DNA of 38,403 bases, from positions 1 to 38,403 of the forward strand of contig DUUT01000159.1 of assembly GCA_012841405.1 (NCBI GenBank). Reading direction: 5' to 3'. Position 1 is the first letter of the stretch. The number at the start of each line of letters is the position of its first letter. Below, piece by piece: positions 32,209-38,403 of the stretch. The position numbers and the translations under genes were made by a program. The stretch comes from Chloroflexota bacterium (GTDB lineage Bacteria; Chloroflexota; Anaerolineae; UBA1429). The notes beneath the pieces were generated by a model, which searched no databases, was not told the DNA's origin, and saw only the letters and a program-made list of their open reading frames with translations.

Positions 32209-33984
32209 ATGAAAGACCTGTATCGCTCCCTCGTAGAGTACTCGCCGGAGATGCTCGCCGGCGTGGCCGCGGCCTGGCATGTGGACCTGCCCAAGGCCGA
32301 ACCGCGGGACCAGGCCACCACCCTGGCCGAGGCGATGCTCTCGCCGGGCGCCCTCGACGCGTTGGTTTCCGCGCTGAGCCCCGCTGCCCGTGAGGCGTTG
32401 GCCATCGTCGTGGGGGAGGGCGGGGCGGTGCCCGGGCACCGCATCGCGCTGCGCTACGGCGCCATCCGACGGCTTGGGCCGTCGCGCCTGGCGCGGGAGG
32501 AGCCGTGGGCGCGGCCGGCGAATGCGGTGGAAGAGCTCTACTATCGCGGGCTGATCGTGCGCGCGTACGGTACCGTTGGTGACCATTACGGTGAGGTGTT
32601 TGCCGTACCCCAGCAGATCCTCGAGCGCGTGCCGGCGTTGGAGCCCCTCGCCGAGCGCAGCCTCAGCCCCGAGGCACCGGCGCCGGTGGCGGTGTATGCC
32701 GAGGGCAGCGCCCTGGTGGAGGACCTGCTGGCGGTGCTGGCGCATATCCGCCAGCACCACGTCCCGCCCGAGCGGGCGGAGGGGGCGCCGGCGCACGTGC
32801 CGCCCATCCCCATGGCCCACATCGACCTCGGGCCGCGCCTGCAGGGCGGGCGCGAGGCGGCGCGGTTGCACCTCCTGCGGCGCTTGGTGTGGCGCCTCAA
32901 GCTGGTGCACGAGAGCCATGGGCAGCTGCGCCCCTCGCCGCGGGCGCGCACCTGGCTGCAGCTCGATGATGTGCGGCGCCAGCAAGCGGTCGTGCTCGCC
33001 TGGCGCGATGACCCCCATTGGGACGAGCTCCTGCTCGTCCCCACCATCCGCCTGGACGAGGCCAGCTGGACGCACAACCCCGTGCCCGCGCGCCGGGCGC
33101 TGCTCGCCTTTCTCGCCCGCTACGACGGCGCCTGGCGTACCCTCGATGGCGTCATTGCCGATCTCAAGCGTGACCGACCCGATTACCTCCGCCCCGATGG
33201 GGATTATGACGGCTGGCACGTGCGCGACGCCGCCACGGGGGCGTACTTGAGCGGGTTCGAGGCGTGGGATCAGATCGAGGGGGCGCTGGCGCACCTGCTG
33301 CTCACCCAGCCCCTGCGCTGGTTGGGCCTCGTCGAGATCGGTGCGGATGCGGAGGGGCAGCCCGTGGCCTTGCGCCTCACGCCCCTGGGCCAGGCCCTCC
33401 TCGCAGAACAGCCGGCACCCGAGCGCGCTGCGGGCCCGCCGCAGGCCGCCACGATCAGCGTGACGGAGCCTGCCGCAGAGACGGCCGCCTCTGCAGAGGT
33501 GGCCTCTACAGAGGCCACCTCCGCTGTGGCGCTGATCACCATCCCCGTGGAGGGGACGATGTACGAGCGCTACCAGTTGGAGCGCTTTTGCCAGTGGGTG
33601 AGCCAGGATACCGTGGCACGGTACGCCCTGACTGAGGATTCGGTGTGGAAGGGCCAGAACACCGGCGTCAAGACGGAGCAGATCGAGCACTTTTTGCGGC
33701 GCCTGACGGGCGATGCACTCCCGCCGGCGTTGTCTCGCAGCCTGCTGGCGTGGGGCGGGCGCTTTGGCCGCGTGGCGATGCGGCGCGTGGTTCTGCTGCA
33801 GACGGTGGACGAGGCCACCATGCAGCACATCCGCGGGCGGCCCGAGCTACGGCGTCTGCTGGGGGAGCTCATGGGGCCGACGACGTGCCTCGTCGACGAG
33901 CGCCATGCCCACGAGGTGCTCGCTCGCCTCAAGGCCCTGGGGATCTGGCCGCGCCTCGTGGGTGAGGGGATCGGGGGCGGCTAG
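32209..33984 (+). CDS. Helicase-associated domain protein (XPB/Ssl2 N-terminal type) without a helicase
   Basis: A 591-residue protein. The N-terminal half is Leu/Ala-rich and helical (LSPGALDALVSALSPAAREALAIVV), with winged-helix-like parts. Residues about 410-450 are a low-complexity Ala/Thr/Glu/Ser linker that contains a 24-base palindrome in the DNA. The C-terminal 150 residues match the helicase C-terminal/XPB-Ssl2 N-terminal domain seen in actinobacterial 'helicase-associated' proteins: RYQLERFCQWVSQDTVARYALTE, GVKTEQIEHFLRRLTG, and PELRRLLGELMGPTTCLVDE. No Walker A or DEAD-like motif is present, so it is not itself a helicase. Its partner is unknown. The stop overlaps the convergent zinc-ribbon gene. 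Confidence 0.82.
   Translation: MKDLYRSLVEYSPEMLAGVAAAWHVDLPKAEPRDQATTLAEAMLSPGALDALVSALSPAAREALAIVVGEGGAVPGHRIALRYGAIRRLGPSRLAREEPWARPANAVEELYYRGLIVRAYGTVGDHYGEVFAVPQQILERVPALEPLAERSLSPEAPAPVAVYAEGSALVEDLLAVLAHIRQHHVPPERAEGAPAHVPPIPMAHIDLGPRLQGGREAARLHLLRRLVWRLKLVHESHGQLRPSPRARTWLQLDDVRRQQAVVLAWRDDPHWDELLLVPTIRLDEASWTHNPVPARRALLAFLARYDGAWRTLDGVIADLKRDRPDYLRPDGDYDGWHVRDAATGAYLSGFEAWDQIEGALAHLLLTQPLRWLGLVEIGADAEGQPVALRLTPLGQALLAEQPAPERAAGPPQAATISVTEPAAETAASAEVASTEATSAVALITIPVEGTMYERYQLERFCQWVSQDTVARYALTEDSVWKGQNTGVKTEQIEHFLRRLTGDALPPALSRSLLAWGGRFGRVAMRRVVLLQTVDEATMQHIRGRPELRRLLGELMGPTTCLVDERHAHEVLARLKALGIWPRLVGEGIGGG
33496..33521. repeat. Perfect 12-bp inverted repeat inside the linker of the helicase-associated gene
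   Basis: GAGGTGGCCTCT (33496-33507) and its exact inverse (33510-33521) are separated by AC. It encodes part of the Ala/Glu/Thr/Ser linker. The RNA could form a stable hairpin inside the coding sequence. Confidence 0.6.
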
Positions 33985-34502
33985 CTAGCAGCGAACCGGT
34001 CGATGGCAGGCGCCTCGGCGTCCTCGTCCGTGGGCGTGTCCTCGACCTCCTCGAGCTGCTGGTCGACGAACAGGCCGCAGTAGGGGCACACGTCCCATCC
34101 GGGGTTCAGCAGCCGTCCGCACCCCACGCAGCGCAGGCGGAGCTGGTGATGGCAGGTGGGGCACACGATAAAGTCCGCTGCCACGCGCCGCTGGCACGAC
34201 GGGCACAGCCGCCGCTCTTCGAGGTCCTGCAGGATCGCCTCTTCGGCCAACGAGCGCTCGTACTCCTCCGCCAGGGTGGTGCGGGGGCGCACCAGGGTGT
34301 AGACGAGCAACCCAAAGATGCTGAACACCGCTACCAGCAGCACGGAGAGGATGACGGCCAGCGCGTCGCGCGAACGCGAGCGGATGTCGCGAAAGGTCCA
34401 GACGATCAGGCCCACGTACACGGCGAACAGGTAGGCGCCGATGACAAAGAGCGCCGCCGAGATGTACGCGTTGAGCTCTTCAGGAACAGTGATTTGCGGC
34501 AT
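33981..34502 (-). CDS. Membrane protein with double zinc ribbon
   Basis: A 173-residue protein with two transmembrane segments at about residues 12-36 and 50-72, joined by a short basic loop (RDIRSRSRD). The C-terminal cytoplasmic part has two zinc-binding pairs: CPSC...CPTC (about 102-122) and CVGCG...CPYCG (about 128-148), a double zinc ribbon. The tail is acidic (EDTPTDEDAEAP). It resembles the smaller zinc-ribbon membrane protein at 2950 in design but not in order. A promoter lies at 34536-34564. The stops of this gene and of the helicase-associated gene overlap in CTAGCTAG (33981-33988). The role is unknown. Confidence 0.85.
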   Translation of the reverse strand: MPQITVPEELNAYISAALFVIGAYLFAVYVGLIVWTFRDIRSRSRDALAVILSVLLVAVFSIFGLLVYTLVRPRTTLAEEYERSLAEEAILQDLEERRLCPSCQRRVAADFIVCPTCHHQLRLRCVGCGRLLNPGWDVCPYCGLFVDQQLEEVEDTPTDEDAEAPAIDRFAAS

Positions 34503-34535
34503 GCCTGTGCTACTCCTCGGTGGCAAGGTCGGCGG

Positions 34536-34564
34536 ATTATAGCACGTTCCCGCAGGGCTGTCAC
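34536..34564 (-). promoter_or_regulatory. Sigma-70-type promoter of the double-zinc-ribbon gene
   Basis: On the minus strand GTGACA (34559-34564), 17 bases, then a perfect TATAAT (34536-34541). The ATG at 34502 is 33 bases downstream. Confidence 0.7.
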
Positions 34565-34572
34565 CTTGGGCC

Positions 34573-36063
34573 CTACGAGGGATCCACCGCCGGTAGGTAG
34601 CGCTCGTCATCCCCCGGCCATGGCCTGGGGGCCGGTTCCTCGGCGTCGGCGGACACCAGCCAGATGCGGCCGTTCGCCTTGGTCCACGTGGCGTCACCGT
34701 CGGAGCGGTCGGCCAACTCGTAGTAGATGGTGTTGCCATCGCGACTCCAGGAGGCGCTGTCGGCGTCTTGGCCCCAGTCGGCGGCCCCCACGATGCGCGG
34801 TTCCTCGTCCTCCAGACGGTACACGGCCAGCTCGGTCCGCGACGTGTTCTCCTCCCACAGGTGCCACTGGCGCAGGCCAAAGGCGAGTCGCGTGCCGTCG
34901 GGCGACCACGCGGGGTTGACCGCCGCCAGGAGCGCCTGGTCGGTGTTGGGCATGGCGTGAATCTCGCCCAACGAGTTGCCTTGAGCGTCCCAGCGCCACA
35001 GCCACGCCCCCCGTTCTCCCGTCAGGCCGCCGGCAATGGTATCGTCCACCGGAGACCAGTCGAGCCCCATGAGGGTCGTGTTCTCGGGAAGCTGGATTTC
35101 GGCGAGCACCTGTCCCTGGAGATCGGCGATGATGCCCCGCGTGGTGTACGTCTTGGCGCCCTCCTCATCGAGCGACCAGTGGTAGTAGGTGCCGGCCAGG
35201 AGCGCCCCGTCGCGCGACAGCGATACCTGCGTCCACCCCTGACCCTGGGGCTCGACGGGGATCGCCACGGGAACGAGCTCCTCGTCGGCCACCTCGAGGT
35301 CCACGTCGCCCTGCAGGGGCTCCCCTTCCGGGCGATGGCAGATGGCGCGCGCCCAGGTGGCGGAGAGGGGCACGCCGGACAGCTCGAACAGCCCATCGGC
35401 GGCGGCGAGCACGGGGCTGGCCACCCCCTGGGCGCTCACCAGGCAATCGCCCTGCCCGTTGACGACCTTGCCGCGCAAGGCGCCGTAGGGGCCCGGGGCT
35501 TCCTCGGGGTCGACATAGTCGCCCGTGACCATCTGCAGCTCGGTGCCATCTGGGCGCATGATGAACACGTTGCGCTCGGCGTTGCGGCTCTGCACATAGG
35601 TGTGCGCGCTCACAAAGAGGATCCACTCACCGTCGCGCGACCACGTCACGTCGCTCATGTTCAGCGGCTCGACAAAGTGCGTCAGCACGATGACCTCCGC
35701 CTCGGCGCCCGCTTGTACCACCACGTTGGCGGCGCGATCCTGCCCGAGGCGCACAAAGGCCAGGTGGGCGTCCAACTCGGACGGGCCTCCGGGCGGCGCG
35801 GGTGTCGGCGATAGCGTCGGCGTGGGGGTTGCCGTGGCCACCGTGGGCGTGGCCGTGGGCGGCTCCGGCGTCGCGCTGGGCGTCCAGGTGGGGGGGGCCT
35901 TGGCCGTCAGGGTTCCCTCCAGCTTGATCGCCACACGCGTCTCGAGCGCGGGAATATCGGGGGTTGGTGTAGGCGTCGCGGCCAAGCGGCCGCAGGCTGC
36001 CAGCACGACGGCCAGTACCATGCCACAGAGCGGGAGGGTACGGGGCAGCGCCGGTGTCTTCAT
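34573..36063 (-). CDS. Lipoprotein with Thr-Pro-rich linker and TolB/WD40-like propeller
   Basis: A 496-residue exported lipoprotein; the signal peptide ends LAAC with the lipidated Cys at residue 24. Residues about 28-95 form a linker made largely of Thr, Pro and Ala (ATPTPTPDIP, PTATPTVATATPTPTLSPTP), a feature common in Chloroflexota. The rest contains repeated 'SRDGEWI', 'SRDGALLAG', 'SPVDDTIAGG', 'SPDGTRLAFG' and 'SRDGNTIYYE' units, the signature of TolB/WD40-like beta-propellers. About residues 195-240 interrupt the blades with an insert including paired Cys (GDCLVSA and AICHRPEG). It probably binds something at the cell surface; the ligand is unknown. A perfect -35 TTGACA promoter drives it. 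Confidence 0.85.
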   Translation of the reverse strand: MKTPALPRTLPLCGMVLAVVLAACGRLAATPTPTPDIPALETRVAIKLEGTLTAKAPPTWTPSATPEPPTATPTVATATPTPTLSPTPAPPGGPSELDAHLAFVRLGQDRAANVVVQAGAEAEVIVLTHFVEPLNMSDVTWSRDGEWILFVSAHTYVQSRNAERNVFIMRPDGTELQMVTGDYVDPEEAPGPYGALRGKVVNGQGDCLVSAQGVASPVLAAADGLFELSGVPLSATWARAICHRPEGEPLQGDVDLEVADEELVPVAIPVEPQGQGWTQVSLSRDGALLAGTYYHWSLDEEGAKTYTTRGIIADLQGQVLAEIQLPENTTLMGLDWSPVDDTIAGGLTGERGAWLWRWDAQGNSLGEIHAMPNTDQALLAAVNPAWSPDGTRLAFGLRQWHLWEENTSRTELAVYRLEDEEPRIVGAADWGQDADSASWSRDGNTIYYELADRSDGDATWTKANGRIWLVSADAEEPAPRPWPGDDERYLPAVDPS

Positions 36064-36104
36064 ATCGTCTCCACGTTGGTATCGTCGCTGCGGGGATGCT
36101 GGCC

Positions 36105-36133
36105 ATTATGGGGGTGGCGTGGAATGCTGTCAA
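36105..36133 (-). promoter_or_regulatory. Sigma-70-type promoter of the propeller lipoprotein
   Basis: On the minus strand a perfect TTGACA (36128-36133), 17 bases, then CATAAT (36105-36110). The ATG at 36063 is about 42 bases downstream. Confidence 0.75.
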
Positions 36134-36213
36134 ACGCACCACCAGCGCGCCCGCTCCCTCAGGCCCGCAGGGCGCCCCCCGGCTGCCCTCTGCCGAGCAC
36201 CCGCAGGTGAGGG

Positions 36214-37191
36214 CTAGGGGGCGGGGCTGGTGGCATCACGGACGGAGGCGATGACGCTGGCCAGGATCCCATCGAGATCGATGTGCGGCTCCCAACCGAC
36301 GAGACGCCGTATCTTGGTCGTATCGGGGACGCGCCGGCGCATGTCCTCAAAGCCCACCTCGTACGCCTCCTCGTAGGGCACCCGCACGATGGATGACGAG
36401 GAGCCCGCCAGGGCAATCGTGCGCCGTGCCAGCGCCTCGATGGTCACTTCCTCCGTGCTGCCGACGTTGAACACGTCTCCCTCCGCGGCAGGCTCATCCG
36501 CCAGGGCGAGGATGGCCCGCACCACATCGGATACGTGGCAGAAGCAGCGCGTCTGTTGACCGTCGCCGTAGACGGTGAGGGGCTCGTTGCGCACCGCTTG
36601 GCGCACAAAGCGCGGCACCACCATCCCATAGCGCCCCGTCTGTCGTGGGCCCACGGTGTTGAACAGCCGTACGATGACCACCGGCAGGTCGCATTGCTTG
36701 GCATAGGCGAGGGCCAGGAACTCGTCCATCGCTTTCGAGCAGGCATAGCTCCAGCGGCTGCGCGTCGTCGGCCCGAGCAGACGGTCGGCGTCCTCACGGA
36801 ACGGCACGCGGTCGCTCTTGCCATAGATCTCGGAGGTCGAGGCGAGGACCACCTTTTTGCGGTAGCGCGCGCCGATGCGCAGGACGGCCTCACTCCCCTT
36901 GATGTTCGTCTCGATGACGTGCACGGGGTTGGTGACGATGAGCTCCACCCCCACCGCCGCGGCGAGATGGTAGATGATGTCGCATTCGCTCACCAGGCGG
37001 TCCATCACCGTCTCGTTGGTGATCGTTTCGATGGCAAAGTGGAACCTCGGGTTGCCCACCAGTCCCCGGATGTTGTCGAACTGCCCCGTCGAGAGGTTGT
37101 CCACCACGGTGACGTCATCGCCCCGTGCCAGGAGCGCCTCAGCCAGATGGCTACCGATGAACCCGGCTCCGCCGGTGATCAGTGCCTTCAC
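36214..37191 (-). CDS. NAD-dependent sugar-nucleotide epimerase/dehydratase
   Basis: A 325-residue extended short-chain dehydrogenase acting on UDP- or GDP-sugars for surface polysaccharides. It starts KALITGGAGFIGSHL, the NAD-binding motif. The catalytic set is Ser/Thr in STSEIYG and the YxxxK in YACSKAMDE. The substrate-side sequence includes RLFNTVGPRQTGRYGMVVPRFV, and the C-terminus has VFNVGSTEEVTIEAL and RVPDTTKIRRLVGWEP. The nearest families are UDP-glucuronate decarboxylase and UDP-glucose 4-epimerase; I cannot decide the substrate. The GTG start at 37191 has GAGGAG six bases upstream; the frame is open to 37308 but the extra part is not family sequence. It has its own promoter and is divergent from the last gene. 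Confidence 0.92.
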   Translation of the reverse strand: MKALITGGAGFIGSHLAEALLARGDDVTVVDNLSTGQFDNIRGLVGNPRFHFAIETITNETVMDRLVSECDIIYHLAAAVGVELIVTNPVHVIETNIKGSEAVLRIGARYRKKVVLASTSEIYGKSDRVPFREDADRLLGPTTRSRWSYACSKAMDEFLALAYAKQCDLPVVIVRLFNTVGPRQTGRYGMVVPRFVRQAVRNEPLTVYGDGQQTRCFCHVSDVVRAILALADEPAAEGDVFNVGSTEEVTIEALARRTIALAGSSSSIVRVPYEEAYEVGFEDMRRRVPDTTKIRRLVGWEPHIDLDGILASVIASVRDATSPAP

Positions 37192-37237
37192 GCGCGTCTC
37201 CTCTGGGTGTAGCCGGCCCGATCGTCCGCTGGGGGCG

Positions 37238-37266
37238 ATTCTAGTCCGGGACCGGCTGGTGGTCAA
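37238..37266 (-). promoter_or_regulatory. Sigma-70-type promoter of the epimerase gene
   Basis: On the minus strand TTGACC (37261-37266), 17 bases, then TAGAAT (37238-37243). The GTG start at 37191 is 46 bases downstream. Confidence 0.75.
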
Positions 37267-37336
37267 TAGGCTGGCGCTTTGGGCTGAAACCCGGCTGAAC
37301 GCCCACAATCCTCGACAGCCCCAGCGCGTCCCATCC

Positions 37337-37365
37337 TTGGTGGCGCGCCGACCTGATGGTAGAAT
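37337..37365 (+). promoter_or_regulatory. Sigma-70-type promoter of the last lipoprotein gene
   Basis: TTGGTG (37337-37342), 17 bases, then TAGAAT (37360-37365). The ATG at 37404 is 38 bases downstream. Confidence 0.7.
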
Positions 37366-37403
37366 AGCAGTCCATCGCTGTTCATTCTGTGCGTCAGGGG
37401 CTC

Positions 37404-38399
37404 ATGTCGCAACGTCTCGTCCGGCTGGGGTGCAGTGTGTTGGCCGTGGCGCTGGTGCTCACGGGGTGTGTCCTGAGGGCCTCCATTCCCACCCAGCGCC
37501 CGTATGCGCTGGCGCGACGCGTTGAGGGATCCTTGGCCGTCCTGGCCACGGACGATCCCCTGTACGAGGCGTTTGACGAACAGGTCCTCAGCGATGCCAC
37601 GCTGCAGTGCCTCCTGGGGCTGTTCGAGCACACCACCGAATCGTTCCTCGCCACCAACGGCGTCATCCCGGCCCCCCAGACGGTGGCCAACTATCTGCTG
37701 ATCGTCGCCGATAGCGAGATCCCCGGCGTGCTGCACGATACGCGCGTGGCCGTACCGGGGGGGCAGGCGCGCGTCGAGCTGGCCCTCGGCCTAGGGCAGG
37801 AGGGCCGCGTCGACCTGACGGGGGCGCGCCACCGCATGGCGGCGGCTATGGGGCCGCTGCTCCTCGAGCTGGTTGGCCGCCGCCCTCCCGAAGGGTTCAC
37901 CCTGGGCGCGTTGACGTCCCCGGACACGCCCGTATCCTCCCAGGAGGCGCTGTGGGCCGGCTATGCGCTGGCGCTGGAGGCCGACTATGCGCGCCCCTAC
38001 CTCGATCGTGATCCCCACGATGTGCCGCTGGCTGCCCTGCCCTTGCCACCTGAGGACCTGCTGGCGCGCCAGAGCGCCCTCTGCGCGGGGGAGGCGACCG
38101 GCCCGCGGGAGGAGGCGGTGCGCACGCCGAGCCGGGTGGCCGCCTTGCTCATCGCCCTGCACCGTCAGGCGGGCCACTACTATCCGCAGCAGTACATGCT
38201 GTGGATGGTGTCGTACGAGCCGGAGGAGGTGCCCTACGCCAAGGTGCTGCTGGCGATGCTGCGCATGCCGCCCGGCGACGCCACGGTGGAGGACCTCATC
38301 GCCACGTATGCCCACACCTATCCCGCCGAGCGCCACTCCGTGCACGCCCTAGCGGACGCCATCCTGGGGCCCGGGGACCGCGCCGCGGGGCCGCCGTGA
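37404..38399 (+). CDS. Lipoprotein of unknown function
   Basis: A 331-residue protein with a signal peptide (MSQRLVRLGCSVLAVALVL) ending in the lipobox VLTGC, lipidated at Cys22. The rest is mostly helical, with few Cys, and has segments such as LFEHTTESFLATNGVIPAPQ, VADSEIPGVLHD, AAAMGPLLLELVGRRPPEG and LLIALHRQAGHYYPQQYMLWMVSYEPEEVPYAKVLLAML that do not match a family I know. The AGGGG directly before the ATG at 37404 supports the start; a GTG at 37389 is less likely. It ends four bases before the window edge. It is divergent from the epimerase gene with its own promoter; I assign no function. Confidence 0.75.
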   Translation: MSQRLVRLGCSVLAVALVLTGCVLRASIPTQRPYALARRVEGSLAVLATDDPLYEAFDEQVLSDATLQCLLGLFEHTTESFLATNGVIPAPQTVANYLLIVADSEIPGVLHDTRVAVPGGQARVELALGLGQEGRVDLTGARHRMAAAMGPLLLELVGRRPPEGFTLGALTSPDTPVSSQEALWAGYALALEADYARPYLDRDPHDVPLAALPLPPEDLLARQSALCAGEATGPREEAVRTPSRVAALLIALHRQAGHYYPQQYMLWMVSYEPEEVPYAKVLLAMLRMPPGDATVEDLIATYAHTYPAERHSVHALADAILGPGDRAAGPP

Positions 38400-38403
38400 C
38401 CGC

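Noticed and set aside
1..38403. tRNA, rRNA, CRISPR and insertion sequences
   Set aside because: No cloverleaf with CCA-stem, rRNA word, repeat-spacer array or transposase was seen in the gaps.

Overview
The window is G+C-rich and densely coded, with short intergenic gaps and sigma-70-like promoters. Several traits point to a Chloroflexota bacterium, probably of the Anaerolineae or a related class: lipoproteins with Thr-Pro-rich linkers after the lipobox, a lone helicase-associated-domain protein, a DarA-type cyclic-di-AMP receptor beside tmk, the yeast/archaeal type of aspartate-semialdehyde dehydrogenase, and CTCTCCCC/GGGAGAGG hairpin repeats. This placement is inference from gene content, not from a marker phylogeny. 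I see no tRNA, rRNA, CRISPR array, transposase or phage gene.

Layout. (1) 245-5444, plus strand: a PqqD-radical SAM-SPASM protein, a long coiled-coil protein, a small membrane protein with a zinc ribbon, and a secreted lipoprotein metallopeptidase. (2) 11173 down to 5459, minus strand: guaA, a membrane-anchored beta-propeller protein, tsaD, an alkyltransferase-like protein and selA, apparently one operon behind a strong promoter at 11252-11280. (3) 12863-11490: dnaA with a leader of about 400 nt. (4) 13556-15844, plus: a lipoprotein with five carboxypeptidase-regulatory-like repeats and a DUF4015 glycosidase-like domain, ending in a strong terminator. (5) 19521-15927, minus: lysC, asd and a HAD-like protein, joined by ATGA overlaps. 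(6) 20110-22484, plus: ybaK/ebsC and araB. (7) 31431-22608, minus: GNAT, an R3H AAA ATPase, tmk, darA, gmk, a rhomboid protease, MEMO and priA, closely spaced. (8) 31645-38399: DUF1232, helicase-associated protein, zinc-ribbon membrane protein, WD40/TolB-like lipoprotein, sugar-nucleotide epimerase and another lipoprotein, each mostly with its own promoter.

Most of the window is housekeeping: replication start and restart, nucleotide kinases, GMP synthesis, the aspartate pathway, tRNA t6A and Cys-tRNA editing, and selenocysteyl-tRNA synthesis. The most unusual points are a GuaA whose glutaminase nucleophile Cys reads as Gly, a HAD-like protein whose motifs are in circularly permuted order, the PqqD-rSAM cluster at the left edge, and a lysC leader with a terminator-like hairpin and a Thr-rich reading frame.
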